Assembly: GCF_034314105.1 (NCBI RefSeq)
Contig: NZ_JAVIWJ010000001.1
Coordinates: 3,225,501-3,289,500, forward strand
Direction of reading: 5' to 3'
Source of the DNA: Pseudomonas sp. AB6
Lineage (GTDB): Bacteria > Pseudomonadota > Gammaproteobacteria > Pseudomonadales > Pseudomonadaceae
Length of the DNA: 64,000 nt
The position numbers and the translations under genes are program-made. Under the pieces are notes generated by a model. That model ran no database searches. It saw only the letters and a program-made list of their open reading frames with translations, and was not told where the DNA came from. This document shows, in pieces, positions 1 to 10,069 of this stretch (position 1 is its first letter; each line of letters begins with the position of its first letter).

Positions 1-14
1 TATAGAAGTTATTT

Positions 15-587
15 ATGCTGAGAAAAAAAATTCGCAGGTTCTTGATTCTGGGTGTGCTGGCATTATTAGTCGCAGCGGCAGGCTATTGGAACATCAGCCC
101 AGAAACTTTTCTTGAGCAAAAAGCGGCCGTTGTCGATCCAGGCGCTATCGATTTCTATGCCACCAAGGCACACAGCTTGCAATTTTTGCCAGACGGTAAA
201 CTTCAGTACGATATGACATCCGACAAAGTTGAGCATCTTCAGGCCTCGGACGTCACGCTGCTGACAAATCCCGACCTGCAGCTGTTTCGCGGTGCGCAGT
301 TTCCATGGCACGTACAAAGCTTGAGAGGTGAAGTTTCGCCTGGCGGCACTCAAGTCGAGCTGATTGACTCAGTACGCGTCGCCCGAACAGACGAAAAGAA
401 CCGTACAACCATCATTACCAGCAGTCGAATGACGGTATTCCCACAGAAGCAATATGCGCAGACCGAGCAAGCCGTTAGAATCGACGGCTTCGGCGGTGTT
501 ACCACCGGAACGGGCATGAAAGCGTATTTGAACGACGGCAGGATGAACCTGCTATCTAACGTAAGAGGACTGTATGAGGCTCGTTAA
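15..587 (+). CDS. lptC: LPS export protein LptC
   Basis: LptC is the bitopic inner-membrane member of the LptB2FGC-A bridge that carries lipopolysaccharide from the inner membrane to LptA. The 190-residue product has a basic N-terminus (MLRKKIRR) and a single hydrophobic segment at about residues 9-25, followed by a periplasmic beta-rich domain, as the family has. The ATG at base 15 is the first start. A TAG at bases 3-5 may end the upstream gene, which would be kdsC in other pseudomonads, but that is outside the view. The 3' end overlaps lptA by 14 bases, which suggests translational coupling. Identification rests on family resemblance and on the lptA-lptB context. Confidence 0.95.
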   Translation: MLRKKIRRFLILGVLALLVAAAGYWNISPETFLEQKAAVVDPGAIDFYATKAHSLQFLPDGKLQYDMTSDKVEHLQASDVTLLTNPDLQLFRGAQFPWHVQSLRGEVSPGGTQVELIDSVRVARTDEKNRTTIITSSRMTVFPQKQYAQTEQAVRIDGFGGVTTGTGMKAYLNDGRMNLLSNVRGLYEAR

Positions 588-1116
588 AACCCTCCCTTTT
601 TTGCTCGGCCTGGGCACAGTACTGGGAAGCGTGAGCGCTTGGGCTCTGCCGACGGACCGCGATCAGCCTATTCATATCCAGTCTGACGACGCGCAACTCG
701 ATGACAAGCAAGGCATTGCCACTTACAAAGGCAACGTCATCATCACCCAAGGCACCATGAAAATCACCGGCAATACTGTGACTATCACCCGTACACCAAC
801 AGGTGAAATCAACGTATTTACCTCCGTAGGCAACCTTGCTTACTACGAACAGAAACCTGACGTGAACAAACCGATAGTTCAGGCGTACGGTGTAACTATT
901 CAGTACTTTGCCCTGGATAATAAAATTGTGCTGATCGACAAAGCCAAGGTTATTAACGACGGCAACACCTCTGAAGGTGAAAAAATCATCTACGACACGG
1001 TGAGGCAGATCGTTAACGCCGGTCGTGCAAACGGCACTAAATTGACCGCTCCGCGTCCGCGGATCGATATGGTCATTCAGCCAAAAAGCAAACCCGACGC
1101 GCAGAAGGCCCCTTAA
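574..1116 (+). CDS. lptA: LPS transport periplasmic protein LptA
   Basis: LptA forms the periplasmic beta-jellyroll filament that passes LPS from LptC to LptD. The 180-residue product has a Sec signal peptide ending near ...VSAWA-LP (cleavage about residue 25). The OstA/LptA fold follows, with motifs such as [13 protein letters not shown] and [10 protein letters not shown]. It overlaps lptC by 14 bases and its TAA shares one base with the lptB ATG, so the three genes read as one operon. Length and sequence fit pseudomonad LptA well. Confidence 0.96.
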   Translation: MRLVKTLPFLLGLGTVLGSVSAWALPTDRDQPIHIQSDDAQLDDKQGIATYKGNVIITQGTMKITGNTVTITRTPTGEINVFTSVGNLAYYEQKPDVNKPIVQAYGVTIQYFALDNKIVLIDKAKVINDGNTSEGEKIIYDTVRQIVNAGRANGTKLTAPRPRIDMVIQPKSKPDAQKAP

Positions 1117-1841
1117 TGGCGACGCTGAAAGCCCAACACCTGGCTAAATCCTACAAGGGTCGGCAGGTCGTACGCGATGTCAGCTTGTCTATCGACAGCG
1201 GTCAGATCGTCGGACTGCTTGGCCCTAACGGCGCAGGAAAAACAACCTGCTTTTATATGATTGTAGGGCTGGTACAGGCTGATCAGGGTCGTGTATTGAT
1301 TGACGATCTGGACGTCAGCCACCAGCCAATGCACGGTCGTGCGCGGGCCGGAATCGGCTACTTACCGCAGGAAGCCTCCATTTTTCGCAAGCTGTCTGTT
1401 GCTGATAACATTATGGCGATACTAGAGACCCGCAAAGAACTAGATCGCGCGGCACGTCGCAAAGAGCTTGAAAGCCTGCTGCAAGAATTCCATATCAGCC
1501 ATATCCGCGACAACTTGGGCATGAGCCTGTCAGGCGGCGAACGCCGTCGTGTGGAAATTGCACGCGCCTTGGCGACTTCACCCAAGTTTATTTTGCTGGA
1601 TGAGCCTTTTGCAGGCGTCGACCCGATTTCAGTAGGCGATATAAAGCAAATCATCTACCACTTGAAGGCCAAGGGAATTGGCGTTTTGATCACCGACCAT
1701 AATGTTCGCGATACCTTGGATATTTGTGAGACTGCCTATATCGTCAACGATGGACAACTGATCGCTGAAGGTGATTCAGAAACCATTCTGGCCAACCAAT
1801 TGGTTAAAGAGGTTTACCTCGGCCATGAATTCCGCCTGTAA
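1116..1841 (+). CDS. lptB: LPS export ABC transporter ATPase LptB
   Basis: This is the cytoplasmic ATPase that powers LPS extraction by LptFG. The 241-residue product shows the Walker A motif GPNGAGKT (about residues 38-45), the ABC signature LSGGE, Walker [11 protein letters not shown] and the switch histidine in ITDHN. It starts at the ATG sharing its A with the lptA stop (TAATG). lptF and lptG are not in the window, as usual for Pseudomonas, where they lie elsewhere. About 190 bases separate it from rpoN. Confidence 0.97.
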   Translation: MATLKAQHLAKSYKGRQVVRDVSLSIDSGQIVGLLGPNGAGKTTCFYMIVGLVQADQGRVLIDDLDVSHQPMHGRARAGIGYLPQEASIFRKLSVADNIMAILETRKELDRAARRKELESLLQEFHISHIRDNLGMSLSGGERRRVEIARALATSPKFILLDEPFAGVDPISVGDIKQIIYHLKAKGIGVLITDHNVRDTLDICETAYIVNDGQLIAEGDSETILANQLVKEVYLGHEFRL

Positions 1842-1930
1842 GGTCTGCGGTATATCGCTCTTCATAGGCGACAGACGCTAGAATTTCGCGCTGGCAAGCA
1901 TTTTAATTTCCAGCGGACTCTAGGCAAACA

Positions 1931-1962
1931 CTTAAGTTTCAGGCATATAATTTGCTTAAGTT
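1931..1962 (+). promoter_or_regulatory. Possible rpoN promoter with flanking CTTAAGTT repeats
   Basis: The lptB-rpoN gap holds a perfect TATAAT at 1946-1951, but no good -35 box lies 16-18 bases upstream. The octamer CTTAAGTT occurs at 1931-1938 and again at 1955-1962, bracketing the TATAAT. This could be a -10 element with operator half-sites. It is a guess from sequence alone, and rpoN may also be read through from lptB. Confidence 0.35.
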
Positions 1963-2027
1963 GGCGCTCCGGCGCCCTGTAGTGGATGGCGCATGAGCGC
2001 CGGCGAATAAGGTGTTAAGCCCCTGCC

Positions 2028-3518
2028 ATGAAACCATCGCTAGTCCTGAGAATGGGCCAGCAGCTGACGATGACACCTCAGCTGCAACAGGCTATCCGTC
2101 TACTCCAACTGTCGACCCTGGACCTTCAACAAGAGATCCAGGAAGCGTTGGAGTCCAATCCTATGCTGGAACGTCAGGAAGAAGGCGACGACTTCGACAA
2201 CGCCGATCCAGTGGCCGATAGTGTAGAAAAACCTAACCCCGACATTCAGGAACCGACCTATCAGGAATCTGCCCCCACGGTGGACAACCTGGAAGAAGGT
2301 GACTGGAGCGAGCGAACGCCCAACGAGTTGCCCGTTGATACCGCGTGGGACGACGTTTATCAGTCCAGCGCCAGCAGCCTGCCGAGCAACGATGATGACG
2401 AATGGGATTTCACCACGCGCACCTCAGTTGGCGAGAGCCTGCAAAGCCATCTGTTGTGGCAGCTCAACCTGGCACCGATGTCCGACACTGATCGACTGAT
2501 CGCAGTAACGCTGATCGACTGTATTAACAATCAGGGTTATCTGGACGAATCACTTGAGGAAATTCTCGACGCTTTCGATCCTGAGATGGACGTCGAACTG
2601 GATGAGATAGAAGCGGTGCTGCACCGCATCCAACAGTTCGAGCCCGCCGGGATCGGGGCTCGCAATCTGAGTGAATGTTTGTCACTTCAGTTGCGCCAGT
2701 TAGCCCCGAAAACTCGCTGGCTAGCAGAAGCACAACGCTTGGTATGCGATTACATCGACCTACTGGGGAGCCGAGATTACAGCCAATTAATGCGCCGTAT
2801 GAAGCTCAAGGAAGATGAGCTGCGCCAGGTGATCGAACTGGTGCAGAGCCTTAACCCACGACCAGGCTCGCAAATCGAATCTGCTGAAGCCGAATACGTC
2901 GTGCCCGATGTGATAGTGCGCAAAGATAACGAACGCTGGTTGGTGGAGCTCAATCAAGAGTCAGTTCCACGCCTTCGGGTCAACCCTCAGTACGCTGGCT
3001 TCGTGCGCCGGGCCGATACCAGCGCCGACAACACGTTCATGCGCAATCAGCTGCAAGAAGCCCGCTGGTTCATCAAGAGCCTACAAAGCCGTAATGAAAC
3101 CCTGATGAAAGTTGCAACACAGATCGTCGAACATCAGCGTGGGTTCCTTGAATACGGCGACGAAGCAATGAAGCCATTGGTCCTGCATGACATAGCAGAA
3201 GCGGTCGGCATGCATGAGTCGACAATTTCACGGGTGACCACCCAAAAATTCATGCACACCCCCCGCGGCATTTACGAACTGAAATATTTCTTTTCAAGTC
3301 ACGTAAGCACCTCGGAGGGCGGCGAGTGTTCGTCTACGGCCATTCGCGCGATCATCAAAAAACTAGTTGCGGCGGAAAATCAGAAAAAGCCGTTGAGTGA
3401 CAGCAAGATCGCTGGTTTACTGGAAGCACAAGGCATTCAGGTAGCCCGTCGCACGGTCGCCAAATACCGTGAATCATTAGGGATCGCGCCTTCGAGCGAG
3501 CGCAAGCGATTGATGTGA
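2028..3518 (+). CDS. rpoN: RNA polymerase sigma-54 factor RpoN
   Basis: Sigma-54 directs RNA polymerase to -24/-12 promoters and needs an AAA+ activator. The 496-residue product has the glutamine- and leucine-rich region I at the N-terminus ([14 protein letters not shown]), an acidic region II (about residues 55-130), the core-binding domain, the HTH region around [16 protein letters not shown] and the RpoN box [10 protein letters not shown] near the C-terminus. All are intact. The gene sits between lptB and hpf, the conserved proteobacterial arrangement. It matters for this window because pilA has a -24/-12 promoter and its activator PilR is also encoded here. Confidence 0.98.
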   Translation: MKPSLVLRMGQQLTMTPQLQQAIRLLQLSTLDLQQEIQEALESNPMLERQEEGDDFDNADPVADSVEKPNPDIQEPTYQESAPTVDNLEEGDWSERTPNELPVDTAWDDVYQSSASSLPSNDDDEWDFTTRTSVGESLQSHLLWQLNLAPMSDTDRLIAVTLIDCINNQGYLDESLEEILDAFDPEMDVELDEIEAVLHRIQQFEPAGIGARNLSECLSLQLRQLAPKTRWLAEAQRLVCDYIDLLGSRDYSQLMRRMKLKEDELRQVIELVQSLNPRPGSQIESAEAEYVVPDVIVRKDNERWLVELNQESVPRLRVNPQYAGFVRRADTSADNTFMRNQLQEARWFIKSLQSRNETLMKVATQIVEHQRGFLEYGDEAMKPLVLHDIAEAVGMHESTISRVTTQKFMHTPRGIYELKYFFSSHVSTSEGGECSSTAIRAIIKKLVAAENQKKPLSDSKIAGLLEAQGIQVARRTVAKYRESLGIAPSSERKRLM

Positions 3519-3597
3519 TAAGGACCTGAAGCCGTAGCGTTCCAGTGGCAGGCATTTAGCCTGCCTCTTTATGCACTGGCAACGAAGGAGACGCTGT

Positions 3598-3906
3598 ATG
3601 CAAGTCAACATCAGTGGACATCAGCTAGAAGTAACAAAGCCCCTGCGTGAATACATTGAGCTGAAACTCAAAAAACTAGAGGGGCATTTTGACAAGATTA
3701 CAAATGTGCAGGTAACAATGGCGGTCGAGAAACTGAAACAGAAGATCGAAGCCACGCTGCACATCCACGGTGGGGAGGTAGTCGCTAACGCAGAACATGA
3801 CGACATGTATGCGGCCATCGATCTACTTACTGACAAGCTCGATAGACAATTGCTCAAGCATAAGGAAAAGCAGCAGAACATCCTTAAAGGTGCGACAGCT
3901 CGCTAA
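3598..3906 (+). CDS. hpf: Ribosome hibernation promoting factor (short HPF)
   Basis: HPF binds the 30S decoding region in stationary phase and promotes 100S dimers in gammaproteobacteria. The 102-residue product is the short form, starting MQVNISGHQLEVTKPLREYIE. The start at 3598 is chosen because GAAGGAG lies a few bases upstream. An in-frame ATG 27 bases earlier would add an unrelated basic leader. It lies between rpoN and ptsN as in most proteobacteria, where it was long called ORF95 or the sigma-54 modulation protein. Confidence 0.95.
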   Translation: MQVNISGHQLEVTKPLREYIELKLKKLEGHFDKITNVQVTMAVEKLKQKIEATLHIHGGEVVANAEHDDMYAAIDLLTDKLDRQLLKHKEKQQNILKGATAR

Positions 3907-3919
3907 ACACTCCCAACTC

Positions 3920-4384
3920 ATGATCCGACTTGAAAATATCCTGACCCCCGGCCGTTCCATTGTGAACGTGCCGGGCGGCAGCAAAGAAAAAGCGCTCAGG
4001 CAAGTTGCCAATCTGATCGGCCATGAACTGCCGGGACTGAATTCGCACGATATCTTCGAGAAGCTCACCGCTCGCGAAAAACTGGGGTCGACAGGTTTTG
4101 GCAACGGTATCGCTATCCCTCATTGCCGCTTAAACGGCTGCAGCGAACCTATCAGCGCCTTGATTCATCTGGACGCTCCGATTGATTACGACGCCATTGA
4201 TGGCGCTCCAGTCGATCTGCTATTTGTTTTGCTTGTTCCCGAAGCTGCCACAGACGCCCACCTCGAACTACTGCGACAAATTGCCAGCATGCTAGACCGC
4301 AGGGACGTGCGTGACCGACTGCGTGGGGCGAAAAGCAGCGAGGCTCTCTACCAGGTGGTCCTGGACGTACAGAACGGACATTAA
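3920..4384 (+). CDS. ptsN: PTS IIA-like nitrogen regulatory protein PtsN (EIIA-Ntr)
   Basis: PtsN is the terminal phosphoacceptor of the nitrogen PTS (PtsP-PtsO-PtsN) and acts by regulation, not sugar uptake. The 154-residue protein has the phosphorylation motif GIAIPHCR with the active histidine at residue 68, within a complete PTS EIIA type-2 domain. The start ATG at 3920 gives [13 protein letters not shown], matching pseudomonad PtsN. No strong ribosome site is visible, which suggests translation coupled to hpf, whose stop is 13 bases upstream. It ends two bases before rapZ. Confidence 0.96.
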   Translation: MIRLENILTPGRSIVNVPGGSKEKALRQVANLIGHELPGLNSHDIFEKLTAREKLGSTGFGNGIAIPHCRLNGCSEPISALIHLDAPIDYDAIDGAPVDLLFVLLVPEAATDAHLELLRQIASMLDRRDVRDRLRGAKSSEALYQVVLDVQNGH

Positions 4385-4386
4385 TC

Positions 4387-5244
4387 ATGCGAATGATCAT
4401 CGTCAGTGGCCGATCCGGCTCCGGCAAGAGCACCGCACTCAACGTGCTAGAGGATAACGGCTTTTATTGCATCGACAATCTGCCCGCCGGCTTGCTTCCA
4501 GAATTGGCTGATCGTGCTCTTGTTCATACTGAACTGGCCGAACCACTCGTAGCCGTTTCAATTGACGCGCGCAACCTCCCTAGTCATCTATTCCGCTTTC
4601 CTCAGCTACTTGAGGAACTGCGCAATCGACATATTCAATGCGATGTGCTGTACCTGGACGCAGACGAAGAGACCCTGCTCAAGCGCTTCTCGGAAACGCG
4701 TCGCCGCCATCCGCTAAGCAGCGCCAATCGCTCGCTGGCTGAAGCAATACGCGATGAAAGCTCCCTGCTCGGGCCCATCATAGATTTGGCTGACCTGAAG
4801 ATTAATACCACGCAGCTCAATCTTTATCAGCTACGCGATACGATCAAGCTGCGCTTATTAAACAAACCAGAGCCCGGTACCGCATTTTTGATAGAGTCGT
4901 TTGGTTTCAAGCGCGGCATGCCCGTAGATGCCGATCTGGTGTTCGACGTGCGCTGCCTGCCAAATCCCTATTGGAAAACAGAGCTGCGCGAGCAATCAGG
5001 CCTGGATCAACCCGTTGCTGAGTATTTGGCCGCCCAGCCTGATGTCGAAGAGATGTTCCAGGATATTTACACGTATTTGAACAAATGGTTGCCTCGCTTT
5101 GCCGCCAGCAGCCGAGCTTACGTCACAATTGCCATTGGCTGCACCGGCGGGCACCACCGTTCCGTCTATCTGACCGAACGTTTGGGTCGGGTGTTGCAGC
5201 AATCCCTCAAGAATGTTCAGGTTCGCCACCGCGACCTCAACTGA
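4387..5244 (+). CDS. rapZ: RNase adapter protein RapZ
   Basis: In E. coli, RapZ binds the sRNA GlmZ and presents it to RNase E, so linking amino-sugar supply to glmS. The 285-residue product has the N-terminal P-loop GRSGSGKST (about residues 7-15) and the conserved C-terminal domain with [10 protein letters not shown]. It lies between ptsN and ptsO, as in E. coli. Whether the GlmY/GlmZ circuit exists in this organism cannot be seen here, and Pseudomonas lacks obvious homologues of those sRNAs, so the target is open. Confidence 0.95.
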   Translation: MRMIIVSGRSGSGKSTALNVLEDNGFYCIDNLPAGLLPELADRALVHTELAEPLVAVSIDARNLPSHLFRFPQLLEELRNRHIQCDVLYLDADEETLLKRFSETRRRHPLSSANRSLAEAIRDESSLLGPIIDLADLKINTTQLNLYQLRDTIKLRLLNKPEPGTAFLIESFGFKRGMPVDADLVFDVRCLPNPYWKTELREQSGLDQPVAEYLAAQPDVEEMFQDIYTYLNKWLPRFAASSRAYVTIAIGCTGGHHRSVYLTERLGRVLQQSLKNVQVRHRDLN

Positions 5245-5260
5245 TAGGACTTCTATCGCG

Positions 5261-5533
5261 ATGCCCGTTCATCAAATTACCATTATCAACAAGCTTGGGC
5301 TGCATGCACGTGCTGCGGCGAAATTCGTCGGGGTTGCCGGACGTTTTCCCTGTCAGATCAGAGTCGGCCGCACAGCCGAAAGCATGGTCGACGGCAAAAG
5401 CATCATGGCCGTCATGATGCTAGCTGCGGGCAAAGGCACTGATATCCATCTGCACACTGAAGGTGACGACGAACAGGCAGCTTTAGACGGTTTGATTGAG
5501 CTGATCAATAACCGGTTTGATGAAGGCGAGTGA
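5261..5533 (+). CDS. ptsO: HPr-like phosphocarrier NPr (PtsO)
   Basis: NPr carries phosphate from PtsP (EI-Ntr) to PtsN. The 90-residue product is a full HPr domain with the active histidine at residue 15 in KLGLHARAAAKF. The serine-type regulatory helix reads DGKSIMAVMMLAAGKG. The start at 5261 gives the usual N-terminus MPVHQITI. It is the last gene of the rpoN cluster, 16 bases after rapZ, and an inverted repeat follows about 120 bases later. A second, separate HPr domain occurs inside FruB in this window. Confidence 0.96.
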   Translation: MPVHQITIINKLGLHARAAAKFVGVAGRFPCQIRVGRTAESMVDGKSIMAVMMLAAGKGTDIHLHTEGDDEQAALDGLIELINNRFDEGE

Positions 5534-5656
5534 GCTGAGCCGATAATTCAACGGGATCTGCGTGAGACTGAGCGTGTTCGGGAAACGAGGTTGCGACGTT
5601 CAGATAATCATAATCGGACCTTCGCAAATAAGTTCGCACCGCACCGGCCTTTTTGT

Positions 5657-5685
5657 CTGTAGGAGCTAAAGGGCGGCTCCTACAG
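5657..5685. repeat. REP-like hairpin after ptsO
   Basis: The arms CTGTAGGAGC (5657-5666) and GCTCCTACAG (5676-5685) form a perfect 10-bp stem around a 9-base loop. The sequence has the look of the short palindromes (REP type) scattered between Pseudomonas genes. It sits between the convergent ptsO and pmbA and could end transcription or protect the 3' end. No T-run follows on either strand. Confidence 0.6.
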
Positions 5686-5707
5686 ATATTCAGCGTCATT
5701 CGATGGT

Positions 5708-7054
5708 TTAGCTACCTGCAACCATCATCCGCTCGATCAATACCGAACCCGTACGAATATTACTGCGCAGTTCAAGATCGCTGCCAATAGCAACGATTTG
5801 CTTGAACATGTCTCGCAGGTTGCTGGCAATGGTGACCTCTTGGACAGGGAACTGAATCTCACCGTTCTCAACCCAAAAACCCGCCGCACCACGGGAGTAA
5901 TCGCCCGTCACCATGTTCAAGCCGCTGCCCATCAACTCGGTGACCAACAAGCCGCGCCCCATGCGACGCAATAATGCAGCCTGATCTTCTACACCATGAG
6001 TAACAAACAGGTTGTGCACGCCACCTGAGTTTGCGGTACTCGGCAAGCCCAGCTTGCGCCCGGAATAGGTTCCCAGCACGTAGGACACCAGATCACCATT
6101 CTCCACGAACGGCTTTGCGTAAGTCGCAAGGCCATCCCCATCGAACGCAGAACTGCCCATGGCGCGCATTAGATGAGGCCGCTCGTCGAGGGTTAGCCAT
6201 TCTGGAAATAGCCGTTGGCCCATCGCGCCTTCGAGAAATGACGACTTGCGGTACAAGTTGCCGCCTGAGATGGCCGCCAAAAAGTGTCCGAAAAGGCCAC
6301 CAGCCAATTCTGCTGAAAACAATACAGGCACTTCGCACGTTGGGACCGGACGTGCGCCCAAACGGCTAGCGGCACGCTGCGCGGCACGTCGGCCAATGCT
6401 CTGGGCATCTGCCAACAATTCACCCTGGCGACTCACGTCATACCAATAATCACGCTGCATCTGGCCGTCACCTTCGGCAATCATGACGCAGCTCAGGCTA
6501 TGACGGGTCGAAGCGGAACTACCGATAAAGCCATGACTGTTGCCATAAACACGGCAGCCTTGATGAGTGTTGAGCGTTGTACCGTCGGCGTTCTTGATGC
6601 GGCTGTCGGCGTCGAAGGCTGCGGCTTCACAGATCAAAGCACGCTCAATCGCCTGTTCCGGGGTTATGTCCCAAGCGTGGAACAGGTCGAAATCCTGCAG
6701 ATCTTTAGCCATCAACGCGGCGTCGGCAAGGCCCGAGCTTTCGTCTTCGGACGTATGCTTGGCGATGGCTAGCGCCGCAGCCACTGTTTCGCGAATGGCA
6801 TCAGCGCCGCTGGCCGAAGTGCTCGCAGAGCCTTTGCGTTGCCCTACGTACAAAGTAATACCAAACCCTTGGTCGCGATTAAATTCGACAGTTTCAACTT
6901 CACGTTGCCGAACCGACGTCGACAAACCTTGCTCCAGTGACACCGCCACTTCACAGGCGCTAGCGCCTTGACGCTTGGCTTCAGCAAGAATTTGCTCGAC
7001 TTGGTCTTGCAGTGCCGGCAAGGCTTGTGGGCCGACGCTTTGAGATTCACTCAT
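5708..7054 (-). CDS. pmbA: Metalloprotease PmbA (TldE)
   Basis: PmbA/TldE pairs with TldD to form a heterodimeric zinc protease that trims unfolded or ribosomally made peptides. It is known from microcin B17 maturation and from CcdA degradation. The 448-residue product belongs to the U62 family and, as expected, lacks the HExxH motif found in TldD. I chose the ATG at 7054 (MSESQSVG) because GGAG stands seven bases upstream. An ATG 15 bases earlier lacks such a site. darP lies divergently 107 bases away, and tldD is just beyond it on the same strand as pmbA. Confidence 0.94.
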   Translation of the reverse strand: MSESQSVGPQALPALQDQVEQILAEAKRQGASACEVAVSLEQGLSTSVRQREVETVEFNRDQGFGITLYVGQRKGSASTSASGADAIRETVAAALAIAKHTSEDESSGLADAALMAKDLQDFDLFHAWDITPEQAIERALICEAAAFDADSRIKNADGTTLNTHQGCRVYGNSHGFIGSSASTRHSLSCVMIAEGDGQMQRDYWYDVSRQGELLADAQSIGRRAAQRAASRLGARPVPTCEVPVLFSAELAGGLFGHFLAAISGGNLYRKSSFLEGAMGQRLFPEWLTLDERPHLMRAMGSSAFDGDGLATYAKPFVENGDLVSYVLGTYSGRKLGLPSTANSGGVHNLFVTHGVEDQAALLRRMGRGLLVTELMGSGLNMVTGDYSRGAAGFWVENGEIQFPVQEVTIASNLRDMFKQIVAIGSDLELRSNIRTGSVLIERMMVAGS

Positions 7055-7077
7055 GACTTTCTCCATCAAATTCTGCT

Positions 7078-7093
7078 TTCGGTATAGACCGAA
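7078..7093. promoter_or_regulatory. Palindrome TTCGGT-ATAG-ACCGAA in the pmbA-darP gap
   Basis: A perfect 6-bp inverted repeat with a 4-base spacer lies 23 bases upstream of the pmbA start and 68 bases upstream of darP. Its position would suit an operator or a leader hairpin. I do not recognise the binding protein. Confidence 0.35.
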
Positions 7094-7161
7094 TACCGAG
7101 CGGGCCGGACAAGCGGCCCCCGACTGGTTATCATGGCGGCGATTATTAGCGGACTGCCCCC

Positions 7162-7683
7162 ATGGTTGATTCTTACGACGACTCCCTCGACGAGGGTAAA
7201 AGCAAAACTCAGGTCAAACGCGAGCTACATGCTCTGGTTGACATGGGCGAGCGCCTGACCACACTCAAGCCTGACCTGCTGGCTAAGCTGCCCCTGACCG
7301 ACGCCCTGCGCCGGGCTCTGGCTGAAGCGCCCAAGCACACGGCAAACATTGCGCGCAAACGGCATATCCTGTTCATCGGCAAATTGATGCGCGATCAAGA
7401 CCTTGACGCCATCCTGGTATTGCTCGATCAGCTGGATGCCTCCACTCGCCAATACAACGAACGCTTTCACGGCCTGGAACGCTGGCGTGATCGCTTGCTT
7501 GTTGGCACCGACGAGGTGATAGAAAAATTTGTCGGTGACTATCCGCAAGCAGATCGTCAGCAACTGCGCTCCTTCATTCGTCAGGCTCAACATGAGCTCG
7601 CGCAAAACAAGCCGCCGGCTGCCAGCCGCAAATTGTTCAAGTACATCCGTGAGCTCGACGAGACCCATCGCGGTCTGCGCTAG
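7162..7683 (+). CDS. darP: Ribosome biogenesis factor DarP (YjgA)
   Basis: DarP/YjgA associates with pre-50S particles and helps mature the 50S peptidyl transferase region in E. coli. The 173-residue product is all-helical and highly charged, with the family pattern [13 protein letters not shown] near the N-terminus and [12 protein letters not shown] near the C-terminus. Length fits the family. It sits between pmbA and tldD on the opposite strand, as in other pseudomonads. The ATG at 7162 has only a weak ribosome site. A long hairpin follows the stop. Confidence 0.92.
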   Translation: MVDSYDDSLDEGKSKTQVKRELHALVDMGERLTTLKPDLLAKLPLTDALRRALAEAPKHTANIARKRHILFIGKLMRDQDLDAILVLLDQLDASTRQYNERFHGLERWRDRLLVGTDEVIEKFVGDYPQADRQQLRSFIRQAQHELAQNKPPAASRKLFKYIRELDETHRGLR

Positions 7684-7688
7684 TCCCT

Positions 7689-7726
7689 GATCCGGGGTTG
7701 GGTGGTTCTCCACCCAACCCCGGATC
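7689..7726. terminator. 17-bp perfect hairpin between convergent darP and tldD
   Basis: The arms 7689-7705 and 7710-7726 are perfect 17-base reverse complements around the loop TTCT, and the core is GC-rich (GGGGTTGGGTGG). The hairpin starts five bases after the darP stop and ends five bases before the tldD stop. It would serve as a bidirectional transcription block even though no T-run follows. Confidence 0.75.
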
Positions 7727-7730
7727 GCGT

Positions 7731-9170
7731 TCAACCGCCTGTCCCCCCTACCGTGATCGCGTCGATCTTCAAGGTTGGCTGACCCACGCCCACCGGTAAG
7801 GACTGACCGTCTTTACCGCAGGTGCCTACACCGCTATCCAGCGACAAATCGTTACCGACCATCGACACTCGACTCATAGCTTCCGGCCCGTTCCCGATCA
7901 AGGTCGCGCCTTTGACCGGTGCTGTGATCTTGCCGTCTTCAATCAAATACGCTTCGCTGGTGGAAAAAACGAATTTACCGCTAGTGATATCCACCTGTCC
8001 GCCGCCCAAGTTGGCGCAGTAGATGCCGCGTTTTACCGAGGCGATGATTTCGGCAGGGTCACTCTGTCCGGCCAGCATGTAGGTATTGGTCATGCGCGGC
8101 ATCGGCAAGTGCGCATAGGACTCACGACGACCATTGCCGGTCCGGGCCACGCCCATCAGCCGTGCATTGAGCTTGTCCTGCATGTAGCCCTTGAGCACAC
8201 CGTTTTCAATCAGCGTTGTGCATTGCGTCGGTGTGCCTTCATCGTCCACCGACAGCGAACCTCGACGGCCGGCCAACGTACCATCATCGACGATCGTGCA
8301 CAGATTGGACGCAACCATTTCACCCATACGCCCACTGTAAGCGGAGCTGCCCTTGCGGTTGAAATCGCCTTCCAGACCATGACCGACCGCTTCGTGTAGC
8401 AGTACGCCCGACCATCCTGGCCCTAACACTACTGGCAAGGTGCCCGCAGGTGCTGGAATTGCTTCCAGATTGACCAATGCCTGGCGCAGCGCTTCGCGGG
8501 CATAACCCATGGCACGGTCATCGCTCAGGAAATAACGGTAATCGGTACGCCCGCCACCGCCATGACCGCCGCGTTCACGTCGACCGTTCTGCTCGACAAT
8601 AACGCTGACGTTAAACCGGACAAGCGGGCGTACATCCGCTGCCAGGCTGCCGTCGGTGGAAGCCACCAAAATGCGCTCCCAGACGCCGGCCATGCTGACT
8701 GTGACTTGCTGAATGCGTGAATCCAATGCGCGCGTAGCGACATCGACACGCTTGAGCAGTTCGACCTTCTCTGCCCTGCTCATGACTTCAAGCGGGTTAT
8801 CCGGCGCGTAGAGCTGGGCTACGTCTTGCGTAGTAAACGCCTGAACCGTGCCTTCTTGCCCAGCCCGCGAAATCGAACGCGCGGCGCGCGCCGCCAGACT
8901 CAAGGCCTCATGGGTAATGGTGTTGCTGTAGGCGAAACCGGTTTTCTCGCCCGATTGCGCCCGCACACCGACGCCTTGATCGAGATTGAAACTGCCTTCC
9001 TTGACGATGCCGTCTTCCAATGCCCAGGATTCGGAAATCTGTCCCTGAAAATACAGGTCAGCCGCATCGATCCCAGGTCCGGCCAGCTCGCCAAGCACTG
9101 ACTGCAAGCTGTCGAGGCTCAAACCGCCAGGCGCTAAAAGGTGTTCGCTGACAGAGGACAAATCGCTCAT
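7731..9170 (-). CDS. tldD: Metalloprotease TldD
   Basis: TldD is the zinc-bearing half of the TldD/PmbA protease. The 479-residue product has the metal site in [13 protein letters not shown] (HExxxH, about residue 260) and a C-terminal U62 domain. The ATG at 9170 is chosen because GGAG lies five bases upstream; a GTG six bases further up is possible. It begins two bases after the amidase gene's stop, and yhdP is upstream of that, so the three form one operon with tldD last. Confidence 0.96.
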   Translation of the reverse strand: MSDLSSVSEHLLAPGGLSLDSLQSVLGELAGPGIDAADLYFQGQISESWALEDGIVKEGSFNLDQGVGVRAQSGEKTGFAYSNTITHEALSLAARAARSISRAGQEGTVQAFTTQDVAQLYAPDNPLEVMSRAEKVELLKRVDVATRALDSRIQQVTVSMAGVWERILVASTDGSLAADVRPLVRFNVSVIVEQNGRRERGGHGGGGRTDYRYFLSDDRAMGYAREALRQALVNLEAIPAPAGTLPVVLGPGWSGVLLHEAVGHGLEGDFNRKGSSAYSGRMGEMVASNLCTIVDDGTLAGRRGSLSVDDEGTPTQCTTLIENGVLKGYMQDKLNARLMGVARTGNGRRESYAHLPMPRMTNTYMLAGQSDPAEIIASVKRGIYCANLGGGQVDITSGKFVFSTSEAYLIEDGKITAPVKGATLIGNGPEAMSRVSMVGNDLSLDSGVGTCGKDGQSLPVGVGQPTLKIDAITVGGTGG

Positions 9171-9172
9171 AT

Positions 9173-10024
9173 TCACTCCGAGGTATACACAGGCCGCACG
9201 GCGTCCTGCGAAAAAAATCGCCGATGATTAGACACCGGCATCCGCGCCCGTATGGACGCCTGTTCATCGCTGTTGCGCTCGGCCAGCAGCACCGCTTCGC
9301 CTTGAGCCTGTTCGGCCAATACTCGCCCCCAGGGGTCGATGATTGCTGCATGCCCGTAAGTTTCTCGTGGCCCCGGATGGGTTCCACCTTGCGCTGCTGC
9401 CAGCACATAACACTGGGTTTCTATCGCACGCGCCCGGATCAGGATGTCCCAGTGTGCGGCACCGGTCACCGCGGTGAATGCCGACGGCGCGGTAATCAGT
9501 TCCGCCCCGGCCTCACGTAGCGCACTGTACAATTCCGGGAAGCGCAGGTCGTAACACACGCTCAATCCCACGCGCCCTACCGGTGTATCCGCCACCACCA
9601 CATTGTTCCCGTGGGCATAGTCATCGGACTCGCGGTATCGACCTCGGCTGTCGGCAACGTCCACATCAAACAGGTGCAATTTGTCATACCGCGCAATTTG
9701 CTCGCCGCGCTCATCGATCAACAACGAGCACGCGGTCACTTTGCCTTGTTGCCGATCACTCGGCGGGAGCGGAATCGTGCCGGCAACTATCCATAACTTG
9801 AGGTCGCGGGCGGCCAGTTTCAACCATGGCATGATAGGGCCTTCGCCTAGCGCCTCGGCGCGACCAATATCGGCGACGTCTCGACGACCCATTGCAGCGA
9901 AGTTTTCCGGCAATACGACGAGACGTGCGCCGACCGCTGCCGCCTGTTCCAGAAGACGACGGGCTTGAGCGAGATTGGCCAGGACATCACTGTTGCTGAC
10001 CATTTGAATCACGGCAAAAGACAT
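9173..10024 (-). CDS. Carbon-nitrogen hydrolase (Nit1-like amidase)
   Basis: This is a nitrilase-superfamily hydrolase of about 283 residues. The Glu-Lys-Cys catalytic set is visible in [13 protein letters not shown] and [12 protein letters not shown]. The last motif is typical of Nit1-type enzymes that hydrolyse deaminated glutathione, a metabolite repair reaction, so that is the likely activity. The substrate is inferred from the family. The start at 10024 ([10 protein letters not shown]) has GGAG six bases upstream, whereas an ATG at 10063 would add an unlikely leader. It lies between yhdP and tldD in the same direction. Confidence 0.88.
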   Translation of the reverse strand: MSFAVIQMVSNSDVLANLAQARRLLEQAAAVGARLVVLPENFAAMGRRDVADIGRAEALGEGPIMPWLKLAARDLKLWIVAGTIPLPPSDRQQGKVTACSLLIDERGEQIARYDKLHLFDVDVADSRGRYRESDDYAHGNNVVVADTPVGRVGLSVCYDLRFPELYSALREAGAELITAPSAFTAVTGAAHWDILIRARAIETQCYVLAAAQGGTHPGPRETYGHAAIIDPWGRVLAEQAQGEAVLLAERNSDEQASIRARMPVSNHRRFFSQDAVRPVYTSE

Positions 10025-10069
10025 CACGCGCTCCGGACAAGACATACGGCCACTGTACTCCACCGCGCG

